Positions 15,094-24,273 of a stretch of 64,000 nucleotides of DNA are shown in pieces. Position 1 is the stretch's first letter, and each line of letters starts with the position of its first letter. The DNA lies in NCBI RefSeq assembly GCF_000721705.1, contig NZ_JOJL01000002.1, positions 1-64,000 of the forward strand, given 5' to 3'. The translations under genes were made by a program, and so were the position numbers. The notes below the pieces were generated by a model that saw only the letters and a list, made by a program, of their open reading frames with translations, searched no databases and was not told where the DNA came from. This stretch comes from Actinoplanes subtropicus. Lineage in GTDB: Bacteria; Actinomycetota; Actinomycetes; Mycobacteriales; Micromonosporaceae.

Positions 15094-18000
15094 TCAGAAG
15101 GGCATCGGGTCGACGTCGCAGTTGGCGCGCTGGCGCGCGTTCGCGGCGCGGATCGCCGGGTGTTCGTTGCCGAGCACCCGGCCGTAGGCGGCGACCGTCT
15201 CGGCGAACAACGCCGCGCCCTCGTCCGTCCGGCCGACCGCGGTGAGGTCGAAGGCGTAGTTCAGCGAGCACGCCAGTGTGGACGGATGGTCCCGGCCGAT
15301 CAGCTCCCGGCAGAGGTCGAGCAGCCGGCTGTCCAGGTCGTATGCCTCCCGGTGCCGGCCCTGTGCGGACAGGTCGCTCGCCAGGTTGATGCCGCAGGTC
15401 AGGGTGAGAATGTGTTTCTCGCCGAGCTTGTCGTGCAGCCCCTCCCAGGCGGCCCGGTTGTGCTCCTCGGAACGCTCCGCCTGGCCCAGCAGACGCAGCA
15501 CGATGCCCAGATTCGTCCGGGCGTACAGGGTGTAGGGATGGTCCTCGCCCAGCGTTTCCCGGTAGTCGTTCGAGGTCTGTTCCGCGAGTTCCCGCGCCCG
15601 CGGCAGGTCGTCCGACTCCCGCAGGTCGACCGCGAAGTTCAGCGCCGCCGCGATGGTGTGCGGGTGGGTCGCGCCGAACCGGTCGCGGAAGCGGTTCATC
15701 GTGTCCTCGGCCAACTTGTAGGCGCCTTCGTGGTCACCGGCACGGCGCCGGGCCACGGCCAGGTTCCGGGCGATCTGGATCGTCTCCTGATGCGCCTGGC
15801 CGAACAGCCGTACGTACCGGTTGTAGTTGTCCTCCACCATCCGGCGCGAGCGGATGTACTCGCCGCACTCGCGTTCGTCGATGGTCAGGTTGTTCAGCGT
15901 CCGGAGCGTCTCCGGGTGGTCGTGGCCGAGTACGGCGAGACGTCGCCGGTAGGTGTCCGCGTCGAGTTGGCGGGCGACCCGGAACTCACCGGTCAGTCGT
16001 AGGCTGACGCCGAGGTTGTGCGCCGCCACCAGCGTGTTCGGATCGTTCTCGCCGAGGCGGTTGCGGGCGGTGCGGAATGCTCCGAGATCGAGCTCGCGGG
16101 CGTCGACGAACTGTCCGGCGACCCGCCGGGCGTAGGCGACCATGCTCATCGCGTCGATGGTTCCCTCGTCCTCCGGTCCGAGCGTCCGGAGGTAGAGCTG
16201 GAGGGTCTGCTGCTGAATGGCCGCGGCCTCGTCGAACCTGCCCAGCAGGGACCAGTAGTAGCCGAGGAGCTTGGCCGCCGTGAGCGTCTGCGGATGGTCG
16301 GTGCCGAGCCGGACCCGCCAGTCGTCGACGACCTGCTGGGCCAGGTCGTGCCCGGTTCGGTAGTCGCCCCAGTAGTAGTAGAACTTGACCAGGTTGATCA
16401 CCACGTCCCGGGCCCAGTCGTCCTCGCAGGCCCAGGCGCGGGAGGCGATCAGGTGGGACGCCAGCGCCTGGTATCGCAGCCACTGCTGGGAGTCCTCCGG
16501 GGCGCCGAGCTTGACGCCGGTGAGCAGAATGTGCGCGCCGTGCTCCATCAGGGACCGTCGGTCGTTGTCGATGCTGTCCTGCAGCACCTTCTGTACGAGC
16601 CGATGCAGCTGAAGGGTGTTGCCGCGATGGTCGACCCGGGCCAGCACGTAGTTCTGGATCTCGCGGATCGCCTGGTTGAGCCGGCTCGGGTTCTTCAACG
16701 CCTCGTCGAGTTCGGGCGCGCCCATGGCGCCCCGGACCCCCTCGAAGAGGTCGCGGCTGATCGGCTCGGGGGCGAAGAACGAGCAGACCTGGAGCAGTTG
16801 CAGCGCGGCCGGGCTCTCGCCGGCCAGCCGGTCCAGGGCGACGTTGGCCGCCGCCGCGACCGGCACCTCGTACCCGGGGGCCAGATCGAGTTCGGACAGC
16901 TGCTCCTGCTTCTCCCGGATCAATTCGAGATACTCGCCGACCGCCATGCCGGTCTCGTGCAGCCAGGCCGAGGCGTGTTCGATCGCCAGCGGCAGGTCGC
17001 CGAGCGCGGTGGCGAGGCGGTCGGCGTCGGCCTCCGGGAGGTCCCGATTCCGGCGCTTGAGCAGGCGTACGCTCTCCGCCCGGGAGAAGACGTCCACCTC
17101 CAGCGACTCCGCGATCTCGTTCCACCTCTGGTTCCGCGAGGTGATCAGGACCTTGCCGGTGCCCTCCTCCGGGAAGTAGTCGCGGACGGTCTCCGGATTC
17201 TCGGCGTTGTCGAAAACCAGAAGCCAGTTGCCCCAGGGCGTTCCGGCGCGTAGCGCATCCCGGACCTTCGGCACCGCGGAGATGACCTCGTTACCGACCT
17301 CCAGACCGAGACGGTTGCCGAGTTCGATCAGCGAGGCGAGAATTTGCGCCGGCCGTTCCGAGGGGACCCACCAGATCACGTCGTATTCGCCGCGGTGGCG
17401 ATAGGCGTACTCGATAGCGATCTGCGACTTTCCCACGCCGCCCTCGCCGTGCAGGGCCTGGGGGAGCACGGCCGCGACGTTCTGCGTTCGCAGCCGGGTC
17501 TCGAGCTGTTCCAGCAGCGCCCGCCGCCCGGTGAACACGGGATTGCGCGGCGGGACGTTGCCCCAGACCTCCGGGGCCTGTTCCGGGCTCTGCCCGCCGA
17601 CGATCTCCTGGAGGGTCAGTGGCCGTTCGTCCGGCAGCAGGGCGCTGGACAGGCCGAAGTCGTCGTGAATGGGGAACGAAGGTTCGTCGATCGCGCTTTC
17701 CCAGCGCTCCGGATCCGGCTGTGCGGGCACGGGATCACCGCCTTCCACGACGTCCGTGCTGGGGATGGCACGGTCCTCGGTTGCTGGGACTTCGGCAGGC
17801 TGACCGGTTCGCCTGTCGTAAGCGTCGATCGCCTCGCGCAGCCGCCGTGCGTGGATGACGTACGGTCCGGACAGGGCGTCGAGGACGACGAGTTCGATGC
17901 GATCCATCGCGATGGTGTCCGAGGTGACCCGCGGCTCGGGCGCGCTGTGCGGTGCCTCGATCACCTGGGTCAGCCGCGTGCCGGCCGGTACCGGCCGATG

Positions 18001-19380
18001 GGCGGCGATGGTCCGGAGCACCCGGGCCGAGTCGTCCCGGCTGGCACAGGAGAGCAACTCCTCCCGTACGCCCTTGGCGAACTCGAAGGCGGTGCCGCCG
18101 TCGTTCGCCGGCCGGACGAGGGGGCTGATCAGGACCTCGGCGAGGTGATGGGTCTCCGATTCGGGCAGCAGCAGCCGCTGGAGCCGATGCAGCAGCGGCA
18201 GTTCGAGCGGGGCGGCGGCCAACAGGGTGGCGAGCCGGAAGGCCTGCGACGACGCCGTACGCCGGAAGCCCTGCACCGCGGCCTCGGGCGCGGGCTCGTC
18301 CCCCGGATCGCCCCACTCCGGCGGGGTGCCCGGGTCGACCGTGTGCACGGTGGCGGCGGTCCAGACCGGCGGGCCGGTCACCAGCTGCGCCCACCAGCTC
18401 AGCCATCGCGGGCTGAGCTCGATCAGCGGCACCGCGAGCGACCCGGGCCGGACCGGCGGGTCGAAGACGCTGGTCATCCCCGAGTAGCGGACGAGGAGCT
18501 CGCCGGTGGCCGCACCCGGCCGGGGCCGGCGCAGTTGACAGCGCCGCGGGATGAGGTTGCCGCTCCGCCAGTGCCGCTGCGGGAGCGGGTTGACCAGGGC
18601 GAGCGGGCCGGAGCTTCCCCAGGTCCGGAGCAGCCCGTCGATCGACGGGTGCCGCCAGACCGCGCCGAGGCCATCCGTGATCACCAGGAAGATCTGCCGC
18701 CCCGACGGGTCGAGCAGCTCGGCCGGGCTGCGGACACCGCCGTGGGGAGCGTGGACGCGGGGCAGCCCCGCGTCGTCGGCGCACAGCTGGAAGGCGCGTA
18801 CCGTCCGGAACGCGCTGTGCCGCTCCAGCAGGAGCCGGAACGCGGTCAGGGCCGGGCGCCACACCGCCATCGACGCGCCGCCGTCGACGAGAAGGGTGAC
18901 GCCCAGCCATCGCTCCTGGGCCGAGCGGTACCGGGGCAGCCACACGCCAGTGTCCGCGGCCCATTCCGCGGTGGCGTCCTCGTCCAGCTCCGTCTCGGTG
19001 CTCGACCGGATCCGCCGTTTGAACGGATGCAGCGCGCGGGCGAGCCGGCGACCCGACGGCAACGAGCCGAACAGCGCGTTCTCGGCGAGGCCGGGCATCT
19101 CCGTGGCGTGGCGGACCAGGCCGCCGGCCACGCCGCCCCGGTCGTCCACCGGGACCGACGGTGGCGGGGCGCCGCCGGTGGGCGCCGCCGGCACGGTCGC
19201 CCGGTCGCCCGCCCGTTCCGGTCCGGTGGCCGCCGTCCCGCCGCGGGGTTCGGTGGTCGCGGCCGGTTCGCCGTCCTCCCGCGTCACCGCCGCGAGCCAG
19301 ACCGCGTCGAGGATCTGAACGGCGTCCGGCTGCGAGCTCTCCGGCGGCTGGCCGGAGTGCTCCAGGTCGGCGCCGCTCAT
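15094..19380 (-). CDS. vWA (SAV_2336-like)-STAND NTPase-TPR fusion, FxsT-like
   Basis: This is a 1428-residue multidomain protein. Residues about 30-500 form a SAV_2336-type N-terminal region with a vWA-like strand and metal site (LLVDGGASMAVW, about residue 175). A STAND/NB-ARC NTPase follows: FTGRRALLEQL, Walker A GEGGVGKS near residue 645, and LLVFDNAENPE as Walker B. From about residue 985 to the end there are roughly ten kinesin-light-chain-type TPR units with the recurrent LGxxHPxTL pattern. Such proteins are annotated as FxSxx-COOH-system TPR proteins, and vWA-MoxR-VMAP triads belong to NTPase-controlled conflict systems. It is the last gene of the operon with the MoxR and VMAP genes, 3 nt after the MoxR stop, and it converges on the RiPP-type operon. 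Confidence 0.85.
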   Translation of the reverse strand: MSGADLEHSGQPPESSQPDAVQILDAVWLAAVTREDGEPAATTEPRGGTAATGPERAGDRATVPAAPTGGAPPPSVPVDDRGGVAGGLVRHATEMPGLAENALFGSLPSGRRLARALHPFKRRIRSSTETELDEDATAEWAADTGVWLPRYRSAQERWLGVTLLVDGGASMAVWRPALTAFRLLLERHSAFRTVRAFQLCADDAGLPRVHAPHGGVRSPAELLDPSGRQIFLVITDGLGAVWRHPSIDGLLRTWGSSGPLALVNPLPQRHWRSGNLIPRRCQLRRPRPGAATGELLVRYSGMTSVFDPPVRPGSLAVPLIELSPRWLSWWAQLVTGPPVWTAATVHTVDPGTPPEWGDPGDEPAPEAAVQGFRRTASSQAFRLATLLAAAPLELPLLHRLQRLLLPESETHHLAEVLISPLVRPANDGGTAFEFAKGVREELLSCASRDDSARVLRTIAAHRPVPAGTRLTQVIEAPHSAPEPRVTSDTIAMDRIELVVLDALSGPYVIHARRLREAIDAYDRRTGQPAEVPATEDRAIPSTDVVEGGDPVPAQPDPERWESAIDEPSFPIHDDFGLSSALLPDERPLTLQEIVGGQSPEQAPEVWGNVPPRNPVFTGRRALLEQLETRLRTQNVAAVLPQALHGEGGVGKSQIAIEYAYRHRGEYDVIWWVPSERPAQILASLIELGNRLGLEVGNEVISAVPKVRDALRAGTPWGNWLLVFDNAENPETVRDYFPEEGTGKVLITSRNQRWNEIAESLEVDVFSRAESVRLLKRRNRDLPEADADRLATALGDLPLAIEHASAWLHETGMAVGEYLELIREKQEQLSELDLAPGYEVPVAAAANVALDRLAGESPAALQLLQVCSFFAPEPISRDLFEGVRGAMGAPELDEALKNPSRLNQAIREIQNYVLARVDHRGNTLQLHRLVQKVLQDSIDNDRRSLMEHGAHILLTGVKLGAPEDSQQWLRYQALASHLIASRAWACEDDWARDVVINLVKFYYYWGDYRTGHDLAQQVVDDWRVRLGTDHPQTLTAAKLLGYYWSLLGRFDEAAAIQQQTLQLYLRTLGPEDEGTIDAMSMVAYARRVAGQFVDARELDLGAFRTARNRLGENDPNTLVAAHNLGVSLRLTGEFRVARQLDADTYRRRLAVLGHDHPETLRTLNNLTIDERECGEYIRSRRMVEDNYNRYVRLFGQAHQETIQIARNLAVARRRAGDHEGAYKLAEDTMNRFRDRFGATHPHTIAAALNFAVDLRESDDLPRARELAEQTSNDYRETLGEDHPYTLYARTNLGIVLRLLGQAERSEEHNRAAWEGLHDKLGEKHILTLTCGINLASDLSAQGRHREAYDLDSRLLDLCRELIGRDHPSTLACSLNYAFDLTAVGRTDEGAALFAETVAAYGRVLGNEHPAIRAANARQRANCDVDPMPF

Positions 19381-19383
19381 GGC

Positions 19384-20415
19384 CTATCTCTCCAGGGCCA
19401 GCGAATGCCAGATGCTGGTGACCAGCCGCTGCCAGGCCTCGCGGTCCTGGGCGTAGATCCCCGAGGCGGTCAGGAACACCGCGTTGAGCAACTGATCGCG
19501 GGCGAGCGAGTCGTCGGCCGGGCGGGCCAGGAAGTCGGTGATCAGCTGGTGCTGGCCGTCCTCGAGGAACGGCAACTGCGCCCGGATCATGGCGGCGAGG
19601 TCGTCGGCGCCCGGCAGCGGCAGGTTCAACAGCAGGCAGCGGCGCAGGAACGCCGGTGGGAAGTCCCGCTCGCCGTTGCTGGTGATCACCACGATCGGGA
19701 AGGCCCGGCAGTGCACCCGGCCGTCCCGGACCACGGCCCGCCGGTCCGGGTCGTCCGTGTACACCTCGGCCTGCGGTTCCCGGCTGCTCACCCGGACCAG
19801 CTCCGGCACGAGGTAGTGGCCGTTCTCCATGATGTGCAGCAGGTCGTTCGGCAGGTCGATGTCGCTCTTGTCCAGCTCGTCGATCAGGAGCACCCGCGGA
19901 CGTTCGTACGCCAGGAGCGCGGTGCCCAGCGGTCCCAGCCGGACGAAGTCGCCGATGCTCGCCGGGGCGGCGGAGCCGGCCCGGCTGTCCTGGGCCCGGT
20001 TGTCCTGGGCCCGGCCGATCGCATCGTATTCGTAGAGGCCCGAACGCAGGGTGGTCCGGCTGGTGATCGACCATTCCAGGACCCGGCCCAGCCGCAGCTC
20101 CCGGGCGATCCGGAAGGCGATGGCCGACTTTCCGGTGCCCGGGCTCCCGGTGACCAGCAGCGGACGGCGCACCCAGAGCGCCGCGTTGACCATGTCGCCC
20201 TCGTCCGGCTCGGCGCGGCGCGCCGGCAACGTGTCGAAGCGGCCGAGCTTGCGGGTCATGTCCTCGTCCAGCTCCGGCGGTGGCGGCTGGATCGGCTCCC
20301 CGTCGAACGCCCGCCAGGTCGGCGGGTCGGGCAGGCGCAGGCGGTTCTCCTCCGTGGCCGGGATACCGTCGCCGCGGTAGAACCACCACGCGGGTGTCTG
20401 CTTTCCGGTTGTCAT
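19384..20415 (-). CDS. MoxR-type AAA+ ATPase
   Basis: This 343-residue protein has a single AAA+ module. Walker A is GSPGTGKS (residues 90-97), Walker B is VLLIDELDKSD with Asp179 and Glu180, and sensor 1 is in VITSNGERDFPPAFLRRC at about residues 230-247. The N-terminal ~50 residues are proline-rich and not conserved. MoxR ATPases act as chaperone-like remodelers with vWA partners; here the partner should be the vWA/STAND/TPR protein encoded 3 nt downstream. It overlaps the VMAP gene by 4 nt, so the three proteins are probably made in fixed ratio. Confidence 0.9.
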   Translation of the reverse strand: MTTGKQTPAWWFYRGDGIPATEENRLRLPDPPTWRAFDGEPIQPPPPELDEDMTRKLGRFDTLPARRAEPDEGDMVNAALWVRRPLLVTGSPGTGKSAIAFRIARELRLGRVLEWSITSRTTLRSGLYEYDAIGRAQDNRAQDSRAGSAAPASIGDFVRLGPLGTALLAYERPRVLLIDELDKSDIDLPNDLLHIMENGHYLVPELVRVSSREPQAEVYTDDPDRRAVVRDGRVHCRAFPIVVITSNGERDFPPAFLRRCLLLNLPLPGADDLAAMIRAQLPFLEDGQHQLITDFLARPADDSLARDQLLNAVFLTASGIYAQDREAWQRLVTSIWHSLALER

Positions 20416-22541
20416 GGCTGCGCCCCCGAGTCGTAGACGTTCCGGTCCGGGTCGTCCCAGAGCACCGCGAGGTGCCGGCCGGGGTCATCGGCCTGTTCCT
20501 CCGGGGCGAGCAGGCACACCCGCCGCCGTTCCTGGTGGACGCGGTGGACGAGCGTCTCCGGCGGCTCCCCGGTGAGCCTTCGCAGCATGGCCTCCATCTC
20601 CGGGCCGGCGGTGCCGCGGCGGTGGTCCCACAGGATCACCGGGATGCCCGCGTCCAGCGCCGACCGGAGTTCCTGGCTGCCCGACTCGTCCTCCGGCGAG
20701 CTGCCCAGGACGACGGTGGTGAGATCGTGGTCCTCCCGCAGCCGGGCCGCCCAGGGGCCGAGACCGGCGGCATCCGGATCCGGCCGGCCCCAGTGCACGC
20801 GGTGCCGCGACGGTTCCCGCCAGAGCGAGTGCCAGCGCTGGTTCCACACGCGGTGGCGGTGGGATTGCCGCATCCGGTCGAGACTGCGGACCACGACCCG
20901 GTAGTCGAGGCAGAGCGGGAAGGACGCCGGCCCGTCCAACTCGGTGTGCCACCACTCGACGGCCAGGTGCAGCAGGTCGGCGGGGAGCAGCAACTCGATC
21001 TCCACCGGCTCGGTCCCGACGTCGCGCCAGGTCGACTCGGCGTGCCGGATCGCCGCCTCCAGCACCCGCTCCAGCTCGCGGAAGGTGGTCGGCCGCGGGT
21101 CGCTCGGTTCCGGGTCCCAGCGGCGTGCCCGGCGCTGGATCCAGTAGCGGACCTCGAGACTGTCGTCGCCGATGCCCTCGCGCTCGATCTGGATCAGCAG
21201 GCCCGGCCGGAGCGGCGGCCGGGCGGTCGCCTCGTCCTCGCGCTCCAGGCCCTCCTCGACGGCGCGCCGGTAGGCGTGCACCGGGCCGATGATCCCGATG
21301 CGCTGGGCCATCCGGTCGGCCCACTCCCGGAGCTGTTCGGCCACCCGCCGCGGCGACCGGGCGGCCACCTGCTCGACGAACGCCGCCAGGGGCGGAATGT
21401 GGTCCGGGCCGGCGTTGAAGGCGGCGAGCCGGACGGCCATCTCGTTCAGGGTCGCCGACTCGTCGGGTAGCGGGATCCGCCCGCCGGCCGCCAGCTGCCA
21501 CATGCCCGGGCCGTCGATGTCGAAGGGCTGCTCCAGCAATTCGCGGAGGCGGTCCATGTCGTGGTCGGGCAAGAGACTGCGGGCGCCGTGCGGTTCCAGC
21601 CGCCACACCCGGAACGGCGGGCACTGCGCGAGGATCCCCCGGACACCCCCGGCGGCGACCAGGGAGCCGTACTGGTGCCAGTCGTTGTTCTTGTACTCGT
21701 CGCAGTAGTCGACAATTCCCCGGACGACGAACCAGTTGACCCCGCGGTTCGCCACCCCGGCCGCCACGCCCGCGGTTTCCATCTCGAAGGCGAGCACCTC
21801 GTATTGGCCGGCCAGTCGGTCCCGTGTCGCCTCACTCTTGAGCAGCACGTCGGCCGATCCCACGGCACCGAAATGCACCTTCGGCAGGCCGTCGGGATGG
21901 CCGGAGAGTCGCCTGTCCGGATGGGGGACGAGCCGGCCGTGGCGGTGCAATCGGTCCTTGCTGTCGGGCGGACGGGCGAACACCGCCATCGGATAGTCCT
22001 CCGGTGGGGTCAGCAGCCGCGTCCAGTCCAGCGTGGTGCCGAGGATCTGGTCCTCCTGAATGCGGTGGGCGATGCGCTTGAGATCCATGGAGATGCCGCC
22101 GATCGCCCGGCGCTGCACCGGGCCGCCCGGGACCTCCCGGACATGCCCATAGTCGACGATGCCGTCGAGGGCGACCACGAGATCCCCGAGCCGGAGGTGC
22201 CGCTGCGGATTCCGGGGTGCCGGCACGCCACCCGCGATACCCACGATGATCACGCATCGGATGTGCGGAAAACTGCGCAACATGTCGGTGCAGGTCGCGG
22301 CCGCGTTCCGGGTGTTGTCCTCGGCGAGGGTGACCAGCACGACGCGGTGCGGGCGGCCGTTTTCCGCGCTGTCCAGATGACCCAATCGGTATTCGTTCGG
22401 ATCATCCCGCACGCGGACCGGCTGGGGCTTGGTCATCAGTGTGCGCATGGCCGCTCCCTCGATGGGGAGCGCGGCGATGATTCCGATCGTCACGTCGGGC
22501 CAGGTGTTGCCTTCCGCGGGGGCGTGATCAGGGGACGCCAT
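20412..22541 (-). CDS. VMAP protein with N-terminal nucleoside phosphorylase domain
   Basis: This encodes about 709 residues from ATG 22541; a TTG 30 nt upstream is the alternative, and neither has a strong ribosome-binding site. Residues about 10-310 form a purine-nucleoside-phosphorylase/MTA-nucleosidase-type domain: IGIIAALPIEGAAM at the start, VIIVGIAGGV, and FEMETAGVA with the substrate-binding Glu-Met-Glu. The middle (about 330-430) is helical and probably an effector-associated/VMAP-M segment. The C-terminal third matches VMAP-C (vWA-MoxR-associated protein), including LLIQIEREG and ILWDHRRGT. In this class the N-terminal domain is thought to be the effector, here perhaps cleaving or phosphorolysing a nucleotide signal. 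It is the first gene of the triad operon. Confidence 0.8.
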   Translation of the reverse strand: MASPDHAPAEGNTWPDVTIGIIAALPIEGAAMRTLMTKPQPVRVRDDPNEYRLGHLDSAENGRPHRVVLVTLAEDNTRNAAATCTDMLRSFPHIRCVIIVGIAGGVPAPRNPQRHLRLGDLVVALDGIVDYGHVREVPGGPVQRRAIGGISMDLKRIAHRIQEDQILGTTLDWTRLLTPPEDYPMAVFARPPDSKDRLHRHGRLVPHPDRRLSGHPDGLPKVHFGAVGSADVLLKSEATRDRLAGQYEVLAFEMETAGVAAGVANRGVNWFVVRGIVDYCDEYKNNDWHQYGSLVAAGGVRGILAQCPPFRVWRLEPHGARSLLPDHDMDRLRELLEQPFDIDGPGMWQLAAGGRIPLPDESATLNEMAVRLAAFNAGPDHIPPLAAFVEQVAARSPRRVAEQLREWADRMAQRIGIIGPVHAYRRAVEEGLEREDEATARPPLRPGLLIQIEREGIGDDSLEVRYWIQRRARRWDPEPSDPRPTTFRELERVLEAAIRHAESTWRDVGTEPVEIELLLPADLLHLAVEWWHTELDGPASFPLCLDYRVVVRSLDRMRQSHRHRVWNQRWHSLWREPSRHRVHWGRPDPDAAGLGPWAARLREDHDLTTVVLGSSPEDESGSQELRSALDAGIPVILWDHRRGTAGPEMEAMLRRLTGEPPETLVHRVHQERRRVCLLAPEEQADDPGRHLAVLWDDPDRNVYDSGAQP

Positions 22542-22694
22542 TTCACGAACCAAGCGGATTGATGGCCGCAATCGATCGTTTCCACGTCAACTCACGACCC
22601 CAATCTGCATCCGAGGGTCATAGTGTCGCAGACGTCGGCGAATGATCGCATTCAATGGACCTTGAGAATGGTGAATCGACCGTCGTTTTCGTTC

Positions 22695-24131
22695 TCAGGT
22701 GGGTAGCTCGCCGGTCTCGGCCAGTTGCCGGGCGACGTCGGCGAGTTTGCGGTTCAGCCGCTGCGACACCCGGCGCAGCAGGTCGAAGGCGTCGCCGGCG
22801 GAGAGCCGCTGGCGCTCCATCAGCACACCCTTGGCCTGACCGATGACGTCGCGCGTGCTCAGCGCCCGGTGCAGGGCGGCCTCCCGGCGCTCGACCTCGC
22901 TCCGGCGCCGCGCCATGGCCACCGCGATGCCCACGTACGCGGCCAGGATCGAGCCGAATTCGTGGTCGTCGTCGCTGAACGCGTCCGGGGTCGCGCCGTA
23001 GAGGGTCAACGTGCCGAGCGCCGACCACTGGGCGGGCCGGTGCACGCACAGGCCGTAACACAGCGCGCTGGACACGCCCACCTCGGCCGCGGTCGCCGCC
23101 AGCACCGGCCAGCGCGGCACGGCGGTCAGGTCGGCCACGTAGACCGGCTGCTCGCCCTCCATCGCCTCCGGCGCCGGTCCGATGCCGGTCGCGAACTGGA
23201 TCTCGTCGAGTTCGGCGGCGACCGCGTCGGTGGTCACCGTGCCGACGACCTGGCCGTGCTGGTGCAGCGTGACGCTCGCGCGGTCGCACCCGGCCACCGC
23301 GCCGACGGTGAACTTCAGCACCTGAGCGAGGACGTCCGGCAGGTTGTCGTCGGCGAACAACTGCCGGGCCAGCGGGGCGAAGGCGGCCAGCAGCATCGGC
23401 CCGTACGCCCGGGGACCCCACGCCGCGGCGGCGCGGGCCCGGTCCTCGGCCGCGGCCCGCCGGCCGGCCGCGGCCCGCTCCCGCTGGCGCTCGCCCTCGG
23501 CATGCGCCTCCGCGTCCGCCCGGTCCCGGCCGGCCCGGCGCCGCGCCGCGGGGCGCAGCCGGTTGAGCTGCTGCTCCCGGTCGAGCAACTCGCGCTCCCG
23601 CTCGTCGGCCAGCCGTTCGCGCCGGGCGGCGCTCTCCTCCCGGCGGTCGGCGAGGTCGTCGCGTTCGTCCGCCTGGTGGTCGCGCTCGGCCGCGACGAAA
23701 TCGCGCCGGTCCGCCAGCCACGCGGACTCCTCGGCGTCCACGATCCGTGCGGCCTGCCGGGCGCTCGCGGCCCGCTCGCCACGGGCGACGCGCAGGGCGG
23801 CGCGGGCCCGCAACCGGGTGGCGGACGCGCGGGCCCGTTCGAGCTCGTTCTCCGCCCGCCGCACCGCGGCCTCGGCGCGGCGCACCGCCGCCTCGGTGGC
23901 GGCCGCCTCCGCCGCGTCCTCCGCCGCACCCGCCTCCAGGGCGGACGCCGCTCGAGCGGCCTCCCGCTCGTCCTGCGCGCGCTCCTCGCGATCGGCCAGC
24001 CGCTCCCGCTCGTTCGCCAGCGCCTCGCGCTCGTCGGCCAGCCGCTCCCGCTCGTCGGCGAGCCGTTCCCGCTCGTCCGCGCCGGCCTCCCACAGATCGG
24101 CCCGCCGGCCGCGTTCGTCCGCCTCGGTCAC
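22695..24131 (-). CDS. GAF-ANTAR regulator with long charged coiled coil
   Basis: This is a 478-residue protein. The first ~245 residues are a highly charged coiled coil built from DERERLA-type heptads, encoded by 21-bp-periodic DNA near 23990-24080. A GAF sensor domain follows (about residues 250-395), then an ANTAR RNA-binding domain at the C-terminus (STRDVIGQAKGVLMERQRLS onward). ANTAR proteins bind tandem RNA hairpins and block termination. The GTG start at 24131 has GGAGGG 6 nt upstream. The STAS gene upstream on the same strand suggests a stress-signalling pair. The coiled coil is much longer than in most GAF-ANTAR proteins and could drive assembly. Confidence 0.87.
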   Translation of the reverse strand: MTEADERGRRADLWEAGADERERLADERERLADEREALANERERLADREERAQDEREAARAASALEAGAAEDAAEAAATEAAVRRAEAAVRRAENELERARASATRLRARAALRVARGERAASARQAARIVDAEESAWLADRRDFVAAERDHQADERDDLADRREESAARRERLADERERELLDREQQLNRLRPAARRRAGRDRADAEAHAEGERQRERAAAGRRAAAEDRARAAAAWGPRAYGPMLLAAFAPLARQLFADDNLPDVLAQVLKFTVGAVAGCDRASVTLHQHGQVVGTVTTDAVAAELDEIQFATGIGPAPEAMEGEQPVYVADLTAVPRWPVLAATAAEVGVSSALCYGLCVHRPAQWSALGTLTLYGATPDAFSDDDHEFGSILAAYVGIAVAMARRRSEVERREAALHRALSTRDVIGQAKGVLMERQRLSAGDAFDLLRRVSQRLNRKLADVARQLAETGELPT

Positions 24132-24273
24132 CCGGACCCTCCATCAACGACGCCCGGCCGAGCGGACGGATCGTCCCGCCGGCGGCGTTCGCCCGCGTCA
24201 GTTACCCAGATCCGCCATCAACGACGCCTGCCCCGGTCACCCGGATCCCTCCGCCAACGATGCCAGGCCGAGC
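24127..24273. repeat. Degenerate direct repeats at gene boundaries
   Basis: A near-identical unit of 37-39 bp occurs at 24127-24163 and 24235-24273; both copies begin GGTCACCCGGA and end GGCCGAGC. A partial third copy lies at about 24196-24230. The first copy holds the ribosome-binding site and GTG start of the GAF-ANTAR gene. The last copy supplies the stop codon of the STAS gene: its TGA uses the bases that form GTG in the first copy. Confidence 0.8.

Noticed and set aside
17344..20436. 1030-residue plus-strand open frame
   Set aside because: It is antisense to the vWA-STAND-TPR and MoxR genes, which have clear Walker and TPR motifs in the other strand.
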